Origin: SAR324 cluster bacterium | Lineage (GTDB): Bacteria > SAR324 > NAC60-12 | Reading direction: 5' to 3' | NCBI GenBank assembly: GCA_015231885.1 | Contig: JADGAT010000049.1 | Span: 1-37,759 of the forward strand | DNA length: 37,759 nt | Shown here: piece after piece, positions 17,380-25,484 of the stretch | Layout of the letters: each line of letters starts with the position of its first letter | Position numbering within the stretch: position 1 is the first letter of the stretch | Made by a program: the position numbers and the translations under genes | The notes under the pieces: generated by a model | Seen by the model: only the letters and a program-made list of their open reading frames with translations | What the model was told of the DNA's origin: nothing | Database searches by the model: none

Positions 17380-18243
17380 ATGTCAACGTTTCCCCAGTTT
17401 TCTCTATTAAAGCATTTAGAAAAAAATGCTCCTGTCATCTGTGATGGTGCCAAGCTTCCGCTTTTGCAGGAGCTTGGATTTCCTGAAACCAGTGCTTGTT
17501 TTATGGCAAATCTGACGCATCCTCAGTTGGTTCCTCAAGTGTACCAAAACTACCTTCGGGCAGGAGCCTCCATCCTGCGTACCAATACTGAAAGCGCACA
17601 CCGTTTTGTATTAGACGAACTGCAGTTGCTCGATCGCTTGGAAAACATCAATAACAATGGAATGGCTTTATTGCGGGAGGGGGTTGGTATGCTGGGAATT
17701 CCGGCAGGAAGTGTGACTTCTGTAAAAAAAGATGTAATCGGAGAGATCCCATTGCATCTACTGGAGAGAGCGTATGGAGAACAATTTATTTATCTGGCCG
17801 ATACTGGGGCAAAATTCATCATGCTCAGTGAGTTTACGGATTTGGAGGATTTGAAAACGGCACTCAGAGTAGCCAAACATTCCGTTCAAAGGCAACTCGT
17901 GGCTCATTTGCGGTTGTGTCAGCAAGAAGATGTTTCGGTTGTACTGGAGAAAATGCAGGAATTATGGGAAAGGGGCACCGATTTTATAGGTATCCAGGCT
18001 TCCTCGCAATATCACCATCTCTCACTGCTGATGGAAACATTAGTAGATCATTTTGGAATAGTCAGCGTATTGCTGGATGAACCAGCACCATTGCCCTTTG
18101 GCCAGGTATCACCTGAATTTAGAAAAGTAGCACAAACACTGCTTGAGCAAGAAGTCGCCATCCTTGGTGGAGGACACCACACCACACCAGCACACATTCA
18201 AAGTATTACCGAAATTGTTACCACTCTCCCAGCTTCATGTTAA
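17380..18243 (+). CDS. Homocysteine S-methyltransferase-fold protein lacking zinc cysteines
   Basis: Protein of 287 aa resembling the Pfam S-methyl_trans TIM barrel. The opening VICDGAKLPLLQELG, NLTHPQLVPQVYQNYLRAGA and ILRTNTESAHRF match the family's DGA-G, N-THP-V and E-N-T-F-AN blocks. The metal-binding cysteines are missing: the usual G-x-N-C is GIQA (A207) and the GGCC-GT-P-HI block is GGGHHTTPAHI (H266, H267). It is therefore unlikely to use the standard zinc-thiolate mechanism. The start at ATG 17380 is preferred because homology begins about 15 residues later; an upstream TTG at 17275 adds an unrelated-looking leader. Its 3' end overlaps the convergent STAS gene by 26 nt. Confidence 0.75.
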   Translation: MSTFPQFSLLKHLEKNAPVICDGAKLPLLQELGFPETSACFMANLTHPQLVPQVYQNYLRAGASILRTNTESAHRFVLDELQLLDRLENINNNGMALLREGVGMLGIPAGSVTSVKKDVIGEIPLHLLERAYGEQFIYLADTGAKFIMLSEFTDLEDLKTALRVAKHSVQRQLVAHLRLCQQEDVSVVLEKMQELWERGTDFIGIQASSQYHHLSLLMETLVDHFGIVSVLLDEPAPLPFGQVSPEFRKVAQTLLEQEVAILGGGHHTTPAHIQSITEIVTTLPASC

Positions 18244-18685
18244 AAATATCAACGGGCTTTTTTTCTTTCTTAGGCTCATTTTTTTCGGGATTTTCAGAAA
18301 CGATTTTGAGAGGTTCCTGCGTTGCCGCACTCGAATCCATTTCATGAATTGCATCACGGATAGAAGGATAAAGATTTATTTTATCGGTCAAACTCAGTTT
18401 GTGGAGAACCTCCATCAGGTCTACTTTCAAACTGCAGAGGGCAAAGGCTTTTTTTTGTTTTTTTAGGTTTACATATTTTCCGCATAACATGCCAATTCCT
18501 GCAGAATCAATAAATTCAACATCACGGCATTCCAGGAGTATCCCTTTTAGCTTTTTTTCATTTTCCATGGAAAACATTAATGGTTTTAAATGTTGATTAA
18601 TTTGAGCTACTGTTCCACGGGAGATTTCCCCATGAATGCTGACAACATACAATTGGTTTTGTTTATAATGCTCGATTTGAAACAT
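18218..18685 (-). CDS. STAS-domain anti-sigma-factor antagonist-like protein
   Basis: Protein of 155 aa. Residues 1-110 form a STAS domain of the SpoIIAA/RsbV type with the conserved FIDSAGIGMLCG loop; S61 is the expected phosphorylation site. A charged C-terminal tail (about 118-155, rich in Glu and Lys, ending NMKLGEW) is not part of the standard domain. Family members bind a kinase/anti-sigma HATPase partner. No such partner is adjacent; the REC-HATPase protein at 33656-34633 is a distant candidate. It is monocistronic and convergent with the methyltransferase-like gene. Confidence 0.87.
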   Translation of the reverse strand: MFQIEHYKQNQLYVVSIHGEISRGTVAQINQHLKPLMFSMENEKKLKGILLECRDVEFIDSAGIGMLCGKYVNLKKQKKAFALCSLKVDLMEVLHKLSLTDKINLYPSIRDAIHEMDSSAATQEPLKIVSENPEKNEPKKEKKPVDIFNMKLGEW

Positions 18686-18825
18686 CCTTTTTTCCTATTC
18701 AATTTGTTAACATTTGTTTATCATACCCAAGTTCATGCCCTGATTTCATGGAAAAAAAAACCTCTACCCCGGATGATTTTTATGGTCCAGAAGTTTTTCC
18801 ATGACAACGTCTGTTTGTAAAGAAA

Positions 18826-20985
18826 ATGGTAAAGGAAACAATAGAATTACTGGTTGAGAAGCTTGGGGCGATATTGATCGTAATAGGGCTTTTCTTAACG
18901 TGGAGTGGAGTATGGATTACGTTCTCCGATATGGAACACATTCCATGGTATTTTTACGGAGCCGCTTTAGTCACGTTGATGGGAACCATACTTTATTTTC
19001 GGAAAAATGTGAATCCTAAAGTGCTTCGTTTGCAAGCAACACATTTGGAATTGGAGGAAAAAAGCAAGAAAATAAAGCAGCAGGAGCAGCGTCTTCAGGA
19101 CGATTTGAGAGAATTGAACAATCGAATTCTGCAATTCAATCAGGAATTGAAAACATACCATGAGTGGATGGAGTTTCCCACAGGTATTGCGGTCCCCGAT
19201 GCAGACGAGGAAGTTAGCAAGCTGCGGGAATGCGACCAGGCTTTTCTCGAATTGCTCCAGCAGCAGACAGAGTACTTTTTTAGTAATATTAAGCATAGAA
19301 AATATTATCAGGAAAGCCACTTCAAAGAAGATCTGTTATGGAAAGATGTTTTTTGCCTTTGTGAATCGGTCGCAAAAATCTACAACCCGAATGTGGAAAA
19401 TCCTCTCTTGCAGACCAATATTGAAGATTTGCTGCGCGCGGTTAACCAAATTTCCATCAATTTGATTGTATTGTTGGACCGGTTGCCGATTAATGTCAAA
19501 AATAAAACATTGGAAGGAACCTATGGTTTTATCCAAAAAGGAGTGAAGGGCTTTGATCTTTATGAAAAGGCGGCTCCTTATTTAGACTACATTCAGCCTA
19601 TTTACCATTTTGGACGCATTGCGCTTGGCGGCAATCCCATTACCATTGGTATGGCGGCATTGGCCTCTGAACTTGGAAAAAAAGGCACCAAACACTTTGC
19701 TTCACATGTCAGTGAAAAATATGCACTGCGCCTGTTGAATGAAACCATCTGTATTCTTGCCAATGAAATGGTCGGCATTTATGGAAAGGATTATCGGTAT
19801 CGGGAAGCAAACTGGATATATGGTGCCGAATTAACCGATTTGATTTTTAAATTTCCGCTCTCTCAGGAAATTCTTCAGGCAGCTTTCAATGAGATCGGCA
19901 ATTTACGGCTTCGCAGTGAATATGACCGTCTTTTTTTATATCGTTGTCTTGCCTCCCACCAAACAGCCGACCCGGAAGAATATCTGCCGGGTTATTCATT
20001 TTTAAAAGATGGAGAGCGCCAAAAAATTATCAAAGGACTGGAGCAGTTTTATGATCATTTTATTTATGGAGGTACAGAAAAAAAAATACAATCCTGGAAA
20101 AATGCAGTAGAAGGCAGGCTCGGCTATAAAATGCATGTGGATCAGAGTGGCCCTGATCTGCCAAATCAATTAGTACCCGCAGTCAATGTGTTGTCTTCTC
20201 TTGCGAGTTTTCTGCTAGAAATCAAAGATAGGGAAATTGCGGACGTTCCTGTGTTTTTGTCCAAAACGGGAACCTTTGCTTCTTTGGACCTGATCTTACA
20301 AAAGCAGGCTTTAGTATCCGTTCAGGAGAAACCGCCAATGATCTTCAGTTACCCCGAGTTGGAACCTTCCAGTTCTCTGTTAAGCACCTACCTGGGAGAT
20401 CTGATTTTACTCAATACCACGGTATTCCCATTTGATTGGCGCGGCGATCAAGTTTTGAAAGAAATTTTGCAGTATTTTCGGCAGGAAAAAAAGGATTTCC
20501 AAAAGGACATAGAACAAAAATGGCTCGACTCTTTCGCCAATCAACTCCTTCCTGATTCTCCGGAAAGCAAACTAAAATTTTCTATTGCCCGACAAATCAT
20601 GGTGTATCTTGAATCCGAAGACACCCTATGTTTCCTGTATAAAAATATTACGATTAAGCCTCCATTGGACCAAGACAGGTCTTTGTTGAATAAACGGGAT
20701 TTGTGGCTATTGGGAACCCAGCAGCGACTAATCCTGCTGGCAATTCCTCATAAAGAACAAGATGAAACTTTATTTTTGTGGGAAGCCGGCTACCACGGGG
20801 AAGGCTCCGTCAAAGTGCAATGCCTCAAAAATAAACTCATTGATGACTGCCAATTAGAAAGAGGTACATGGAGTAGTGAGTGGGTGGCATCCTCAGCTGA
20901 ACATGCGATAGTGATTGCTGGTGTGATGGTCGGGCGTTATGGAAAATACTTTTCTCCGCTTATGCGTTTTGTGCAATCCGGGTGA
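18826..20985 (+). CDS. Large unrecognised membrane protein with coiled coil
   Basis: I do not recognise this 719-aa protein. Two transmembrane helices lie at about 13-34 and 41-59, leaving only a short loop outside, followed by a coiled coil at 70-118 rich in Glu, Gln and Lys. The rest (about 600 residues) is soluble and presumably cytoplasmic. A glycine-rich stretch around 270-300 (RIALGGNPITIGMAALASEL) resembles the membrane-associating segment of EcsC-like or GTPase-linked proteins, but only loosely. The C-terminus (DLWLLGTQQRLILLAIPH, about 625 onward) has a strand pattern like bacterial PH-type domains. No enzyme motif is seen. The start ATG lacks a good Shine-Dalgarno. It appears monocistronic. 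Confidence 0.8.
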   Translation: MVKETIELLVEKLGAILIVIGLFLTWSGVWITFSDMEHIPWYFYGAALVTLMGTILYFRKNVNPKVLRLQATHLELEEKSKKIKQQEQRLQDDLRELNNRILQFNQELKTYHEWMEFPTGIAVPDADEEVSKLRECDQAFLELLQQQTEYFFSNIKHRKYYQESHFKEDLLWKDVFCLCESVAKIYNPNVENPLLQTNIEDLLRAVNQISINLIVLLDRLPINVKNKTLEGTYGFIQKGVKGFDLYEKAAPYLDYIQPIYHFGRIALGGNPITIGMAALASELGKKGTKHFASHVSEKYALRLLNETICILANEMVGIYGKDYRYREANWIYGAELTDLIFKFPLSQEILQAAFNEIGNLRLRSEYDRLFLYRCLASHQTADPEEYLPGYSFLKDGERQKIIKGLEQFYDHFIYGGTEKKIQSWKNAVEGRLGYKMHVDQSGPDLPNQLVPAVNVLSSLASFLLEIKDREIADVPVFLSKTGTFASLDLILQKQALVSVQEKPPMIFSYPELEPSSSLLSTYLGDLILLNTTVFPFDWRGDQVLKEILQYFRQEKKDFQKDIEQKWLDSFANQLLPDSPESKLKFSIARQIMVYLESEDTLCFLYKNITIKPPLDQDRSLLNKRDLWLLGTQQRLILLAIPHKEQDETLFLWEAGYHGEGSVKVQCLKNKLIDDCQLERGTWSSEWVASSAEHAIVIAGVMVGRYGKYFSPLMRFVQSG

Positions 20986-21071
20986 TTGCATTATTTCCTA
21001 TCCATGTTTCCTCTTGACAAAATGGTATGAGATTTTATACTTGCAGATTTTTTTATAAAAACGATTTATGT

Positions 21072-21101
21072 CAACAATAACAAGAGTTACGGTGATTGTT
21101 G
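21072..21101 (+). promoter_or_regulatory. Inverted repeat in leader of the LOG-family gene
   Basis: CAACAATAAC (21072-21081) and GTGATTGTTG (21092-21101) form 10-bp arms with one mismatch across a 10-nt spacer, 19 nt before the ATG of the LOG gene. It could be an operator or a leader hairpin. No T-run follows. Confidence 0.3.
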
Positions 21102-21120
21102 GATATTGTATGAGCTGAAG

Positions 21121-21666
21121 ATGATTCAAAGATTGTGTGTCTATTGCGGTTCCAGCCCAGGAAAACGCACGGAGTATACAGAAGGGGCAAAACAATTGGC
21201 AAATTCCCTGGTTGAACAGGGAATCGGATTGGTTTATGGGGGAGGAAATGTCGGGATCATGGGACTTTTAGCTGATGCAGTTATGACTCAGGGAGGCCAT
21301 ACCATAGGTGTCATTCCTACGGCACTACTGGAAAAAGAACTCGCCCATCAGGGACTGACAGAATTGCGGGTAGTGAATTCGATGCATGAAAGAAAAGCGT
21401 TGATGGCAGAACTGGCTGATGCGTTTATTGCTCTTCCTGGTGGATTAGGAACCTTGGATGAGCTGTTTGAAATTTTGACATGGGCCCAACTCGGTCTGCA
21501 TCAAAAACCATGCGGTTTGCTCAACATCCATCAATATTATGATAAACTCATCTCATTTCTCGATCATATGGTTTCAGAAGAATATGTCAAAGGCCTGCAT
21601 CGTTCGATGCTGCTTGTCGAAACAGAGCCGCAAAAGTTGCTGGAACGATTCCGTTCTCAGGGATAA
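21121..21666 (+). CDS. LOG-family Rossmann protein (nucleoside-monophosphate phosphoribohydrolase)
   Basis: Cytoplasmic protein of 181 aa, normal for the TIGR00730/LOG family, which releases the base from cytokinin riboside or purine nucleoside 5'-monophosphates. Family marks are RLCVYCGSSPG at the N-terminus, GLVYGGGNVGIMG, the Arg in NSMHERKALM and the active-site motif PGGLGTLDELFEILTWAQLG. ATG 21121 is chosen over a TTG at 21106 because the conserved first strand begins at residue 3. It precedes glnS in the same direction, but glnS has its own promoter candidate. Substrate in this organism is unknown. Confidence 0.9.
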   Translation: MIQRLCVYCGSSPGKRTEYTEGAKQLANSLVEQGIGLVYGGGNVGIMGLLADAVMTQGGHTIGVIPTALLEKELAHQGLTELRVVNSMHERKALMAELADAFIALPGGLGTLDELFEILTWAQLGLHQKPCGLLNIHQYYDKLISFLDHMVSEEYVKGLHRSMLLVETEPQKLLERFRSQG

Positions 21667-21670
21667 ATAG

Positions 21671-21699
21671 TTGACAGTCAGAATACACTCCGATACAAA
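21671..21699 (+). promoter_or_regulatory. Sigma-70-type promoter for glnS
   Basis: A perfect -35 TTGACA (21671-21676) is followed after 17 nt by TACAAA (21694-21699), matching 4 of 6 -10 positions. It starts 4 nt after the LOG gene stop and lies about 53 nt upstream of the glnS ATG. Spacing is ideal. Confidence 0.55.
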
Positions 21700-21751
21700 A
21701 TGTTACTGATTTTACAAATAGTAATCATTTCAAATAGAAAGGACTACCAAA

Positions 21752-23440
21752 ATGGCTAAGAGTGAAAAGGCGCCGGTAGATTTTATTCGCAATATCATTG
21801 CAGAAGACTTGGAAACCAACAAACACAATGGACGTGTTGTTACCAGGTTTCCTCCAGAGCCTAATGGATACCTCCATATTGGGCATGCTAAATCAATTTG
21901 TCTCAATTTCGGAGTCGCAGGAGAAAATGCAGGAGGACGCTGCCATTTGCGTTTTGATGATACCAACCCCAGCAAAGAGGAAGTCGAATTCATTGAGTCT
22001 ATTCAGAAAGATGTCCATTGGCTTGGTTTTGATTGGGGAGATCATCGCTATTATGCCTCAGATTATTTTGAACAGCTTTATGACTATGCGGTTCAATTGA
22101 TCAAAAAAGGAAAAGCCTATGTCTGCAGCTTGTCTGGAGAAGAAATTCGAAAATATCGAGGAACATTACAAGCGCCTGGTAAAGACAGCCCTTACCGGGA
22201 TCGCAATATTGAAGAGAATTTAGTTTTGTTTACAAGGATGCGCGCAGGTGAATTTGCAGATGGGGAGCATGTTTTGCGTGCCAAAATCGACATGGCCTCT
22301 CCTAATATCAACATGCGGGATCCGGTTATCTATCGTATTCTCCGAATGCATCATCATCAAACGGGAGACAAGTGGTGCATCTATCCCATGTATGATTTCA
22401 CCCATTGTATTTCTGATGCCATTGAAGGCATTACCCATTCTTTATGTACCTTGGAGTTTGAAGACCACCGCCCCTTGTATGATTGGTTTCTGGATGAATT
22501 GGAGACCCGTTGTCATCCCCAACAAATTGAATTTTCCCGTCTTTCTCTGGAATATACGGTCATGAGTAAACGAAAATTGACTCAGCTGGTGGAAGAAGGG
22601 CATGTGACGGGGTGGGATGATCCCAGAATGCCCACCTTGGTTGGATTGAGAAAACGAGGCTACACGGCAGCGGCCATCCATAAGTTTTGTGAACGTATTG
22701 GCATTTCTAAAAGTGACTCGGTTACAGAACTCTATGTTCTGGAAGATTGTGTGCGGCAGGATCTTGATGTGCGTGCACCAAGAGCCATGGGAGTGTTGCG
22801 TCCTCTGCGGGTAGTTATTGAAAACTATCCAGCAGAGCAAGTCGAAGAATTAACGGCCAAGTGTCATCCGAACGATGAAAACATGGGCACCCGAATCATT
22901 CCCTTGACACAGGAAATTTACATTGACAGAAATGATTTTGAAGAAGTCCCCCCCCCAAAATACAAAAGGCTTTCCCCAGGAAAAGAAGTCCGCTTGCGAT
23001 ATGCCTATGTGATCCGGTGTGAAAAAGTGATAAAAGACGAAAAAACCGGTGAAATTCAGGAGTTGCGCTGCAGCTATGATTCCGGGACTCTTGGTAAAAA
23101 TCCGGAAGGGCGAAAGGTCAAAGGGGTCATCCACTGGGTATCGGCACACCAATCGGCAACAGCTCATGTGCGTTTGTATGATCCCCTGTTTACGGTTCCC
23201 CATCCCGATGGAGAAAAAGAAGCCGATTATCGAACTTTCCTCAATCCTGACTCTCTCAAGCTTTTAACAGACTGCCGGGTTGAACAAAGCTTAAAACATG
23301 CAGAACCGGGGCAACACTATCAATTTGAACGAGAAGGCTACTTTTACTCCAATCCTGATGATGCCCATCAAGAGAATCTGGTTTTTAATCGTGTTGTGAC
23401 ATTACGCGATTCATGGACAAAAGCAGGAGGAAAACCATAA
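21752..23440 (+). CDS. glnS: Glutaminyl-tRNA synthetase
   Basis: Class I aminoacyl-tRNA synthetase (562 aa, typical GlnRS length) charging tRNA-Gln with glutamine. Signatures are [16 protein letters not shown] (HIGH motif, about residue 31-46), DDTNP, and the KMSKS-type loop VMSKRKL (around 270). The C-terminal half has the two anticodon-binding beta-barrels ([20 protein letters not shown] and onward), and there is no sign of the GluRS-type C-terminus. AAAGGA precedes the ATG. Direct Gln-tRNA charging by GlnRS is found in gamma-, beta- and some deltaproteobacterial-type lineages, which gives a taxonomic hint. It converges with the receiver gene 16 nt downstream with no obvious terminator between. 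Confidence 0.96.
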   Translation: MAKSEKAPVDFIRNIIAEDLETNKHNGRVVTRFPPEPNGYLHIGHAKSICLNFGVAGENAGGRCHLRFDDTNPSKEEVEFIESIQKDVHWLGFDWGDHRYYASDYFEQLYDYAVQLIKKGKAYVCSLSGEEIRKYRGTLQAPGKDSPYRDRNIEENLVLFTRMRAGEFADGEHVLRAKIDMASPNINMRDPVIYRILRMHHHQTGDKWCIYPMYDFTHCISDAIEGITHSLCTLEFEDHRPLYDWFLDELETRCHPQQIEFSRLSLEYTVMSKRKLTQLVEEGHVTGWDDPRMPTLVGLRKRGYTAAAIHKFCERIGISKSDSVTELYVLEDCVRQDLDVRAPRAMGVLRPLRVVIENYPAEQVEELTAKCHPNDENMGTRIIPLTQEIYIDRNDFEEVPPPKYKRLSPGKEVRLRYAYVIRCEKVIKDEKTGEIQELRCSYDSGTLGKNPEGRKVKGVIHWVSAHQSATAHVRLYDPLFTVPHPDGEKEADYRTFLNPDSLKLLTDCRVEQSLKHAEPGQHYQFEREGYFYSNPDDAHQENLVFNRVVTLRDSWTKAGGKP

Positions 23441-23456
23441 AATGAGGCATGGAATG

Positions 23457-23831
23457 CTAGAGAAGTTCGTTGATTCCTTGTCTCAAAAATTCCATATTGA
23501 TGGGTTTTTGAATAAAGAGGGATGCCCCCAGTTCCAGGAGATCCTCTATTTCCTGTTGGGAGACAATGGCTGATATCAACATGATGGGAAGATTCTCAAG
23601 CTCTGCATCTTGTCGCAGTTCCTGAATCAAATCTCGGCCTCCCATTTCCGGCATCATGATATCGGTAATCACTAAATCGATTTCTGGATTGTCTTGTAAA
23701 ATCTCCAGGGCCAGTCTTCCATTTGAACTTTTGATGGCCACATAACCCATCCCTTCCACAACCTTTGCAAGCAAAAATTGAGAGCCTGGATCATCTTCCG
23801 CAATTAATACTTTCTTCAAGTGCTCCTCCAA
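23457..23831 (-). CDS. Single-domain response regulator (CheY-like)
   Basis: Stand-alone receiver (124 aa): acidic EDD at 12-14, phosphoacceptor Asp in LVITDIMMPEMGG (about residue 57), Ser in LISA and Lys in FIQKPI (about 109). There is no output domain, so it works by protein contact or as a relay carrier. It starts 8 nt after the acyl-CoA synthetase stop, last in a minus-strand operon that also encodes a cNMP-REC-GGDEF protein. Its kinase is not identified; several candidates lie in the window. Confidence 0.9.
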   Translation of the reverse strand: MEEHLKKVLIAEDDPGSQFLLAKVVEGMGYVAIKSSNGRLALEILQDNPEIDLVITDIMMPEMGGRDLIQELRQDAELENLPIMLISAIVSQQEIEDLLELGASLFIQKPINMEFLRQGINELL

Positions 23832-23839
23832 CTAGATTT

Positions 23840-25474
23840 TTATTTTCCTTCCTCCATGTCTCTGAGACGACGACGAATGATCTTTCCTGTTGTGGTGAGC
23901 GGAAATTCATCGATGAATTCAATTTCACGGGGGTACTCATGAGCAGCCAGCGTTTTTCTGACAAATGCTTGAATGCTTTGGATCAGAGATTGGTCAGGAA
24001 TGATTTCCTCTACCGGCTTGATAAATGCTTTGATAATACTACCCCTGATGTCATCAGGCTTTGCAACAACAGCAACCATGGCAACTGACGGATGTTTGAG
24101 CAACTGTTCTTCAATTTCTACGGGACCGATGCGATAGCCCGCACTAATGATGACATCATCATTTCTTCCTTCAAACCAGATATATCCTTCGTCATCCATA
24201 TGCCCCTGATCTCCGCTTTTTGCCCATTCTCCAATGAATTTTTGTTTTGTGCCTACTTCGTTGTTCCAATAACGAAGAAAGAAAATCGGATCATCGGCTT
24301 TATGAAATGCAATTTCCCCAGAAGTACCATGCGGCACTTCATTTCCTTCCTCATCAAGAATGGCGACCACATGCCCCGGGTAGGGTTTGCCCATACTGCC
24401 AGGCTTGACAGGCAGGATTGCCTGACAGTTGCCAACCGAATAGTTCACTTCTGTTTGGCCATACATTTCATTGATCGTCACATGAAATGTTTCTCTGGCC
24501 CACTTTAAAATTTCTGCACTAACAGATTCTCCGGCACTCATCATAGATCGCAATTGAAGTTTGGGTGTTGAAGAAAGGTTGGCCTGGCGAATCATTCTGA
24601 GCGCGGTTGGTGGCATAAAGACATTACGCACCCGATATTTGTGCATCAGTGTGAACGATTTTTCTGGATCAAACTTCTTGGCACGATACGCCAGTACAGG
24701 CATTCCATAAAACCAGGAGCACAAGAGAATATTCATCAAACCACCAATCCAGGCCCAATCGGCAGGGGTCCAAAATAAATCGTCTGGTTGAGGAGCAAAA
24801 TCATGAGAAAGCTCAAAGCCTGTTAAATGTCCCAGCAAGCATTGATGTGCCAGTAATGCTCCTTTAGGATTTCCAGTTGTTCCGGAAGTATAAATAACCA
24901 ATGCAGGAGTCATGGCAGGAAGCTGTTTTGTCTTGTATTTGGACGCCCCGTTCTGAATCAGTTTTTGAAAAGATTTGACATCTTCGGAATTGGAGTCCCC
25001 AACTTGAATCACATGTTTGAGTTCGGGAAGATCTTTCTCTACTTGCTGTATCTTTTTCACACTGTCTTCATCAACGATCACAATCACTGCAGAGGCATCG
25101 TCCAGACGATACTTTAAGGCTTCGGGCCCAAATAAACTAGCCAAAGGAATCGCAATGGCTCCTATTTTATAAATAGCCATATGGGCAATGGCGGTTTCAG
25201 GTCGTTGAGGAAGTAGAATCCCGATTCGATCCCCCTGATGTATTCCCAAACCTTCCAGCGCATTTGCCAGTTGGTTGGCTTTTTGCTGAATCTGAAGGAA
25301 TGTCCAGACTTCTTCATTGCCTTCCTCATCTTCATAATAAATGGCAATTTTATCCGGATCTTCGGCATGACGGTCACAGGTGACATCGGCAATATTCATT
25401 CTTTCTGGAATATTCCAGCTGAATTGTGCGGTCAATTCATCCCAGTTTTTTCTTCCAGATAAGATTGAATACAT
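23840..25474 (-). CDS. Acyl-CoA synthetase (AMP-forming, ACSM/acetyl-CoA-synthetase-like)
   Basis: ANL-superfamily ligase (544 aa) activating a short- or medium-chain carboxylic acid to its CoA thioester via an acyl-adenylate. The P-loop YTSGTTGNPKG is at 195-205; NEMYGQTE is the A5 motif; SGDQGHMDDEGYIWFEGRND holds the A7/A8 region; the C-terminal catalytic Lys is K531 in TTTGKIIRRRLR. ATG 25474 is chosen over an upstream in-frame start (25531) because AAGGA lies 7 nt before it and the upstream start would run into the ClC gene. The substrate is uncertain: DWAWIGGLMN and FYGMPVLAY resemble medium-chain or benzoate/acetate-type ligases. It lies 10 nt from the ClC gene. Confidence 0.88.
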   Translation of the reverse strand: MYSILSGRKNWDELTAQFSWNIPERMNIADVTCDRHAEDPDKIAIYYEDEEGNEEVWTFLQIQQKANQLANALEGLGIHQGDRIGILLPQRPETAIAHMAIYKIGAIAIPLASLFGPEALKYRLDDASAVIVIVDEDSVKKIQQVEKDLPELKHVIQVGDSNSEDVKSFQKLIQNGASKYKTKQLPAMTPALVIYTSGTTGNPKGALLAHQCLLGHLTGFELSHDFAPQPDDLFWTPADWAWIGGLMNILLCSWFYGMPVLAYRAKKFDPEKSFTLMHKYRVRNVFMPPTALRMIRQANLSSTPKLQLRSMMSAGESVSAEILKWARETFHVTINEMYGQTEVNYSVGNCQAILPVKPGSMGKPYPGHVVAILDEEGNEVPHGTSGEIAFHKADDPIFFLRYWNNEVGTKQKFIGEWAKSGDQGHMDDEGYIWFEGRNDDVIISAGYRIGPVEIEEQLLKHPSVAMVAVVAKPDDIRGSIIKAFIKPVEEIIPDQSLIQSIQAFVRKTLAAHEYPREIEFIDEFPLTTTGKIIRRRLRDMEEGK

Positions 25475-25484
25475 GGCAATCCTT

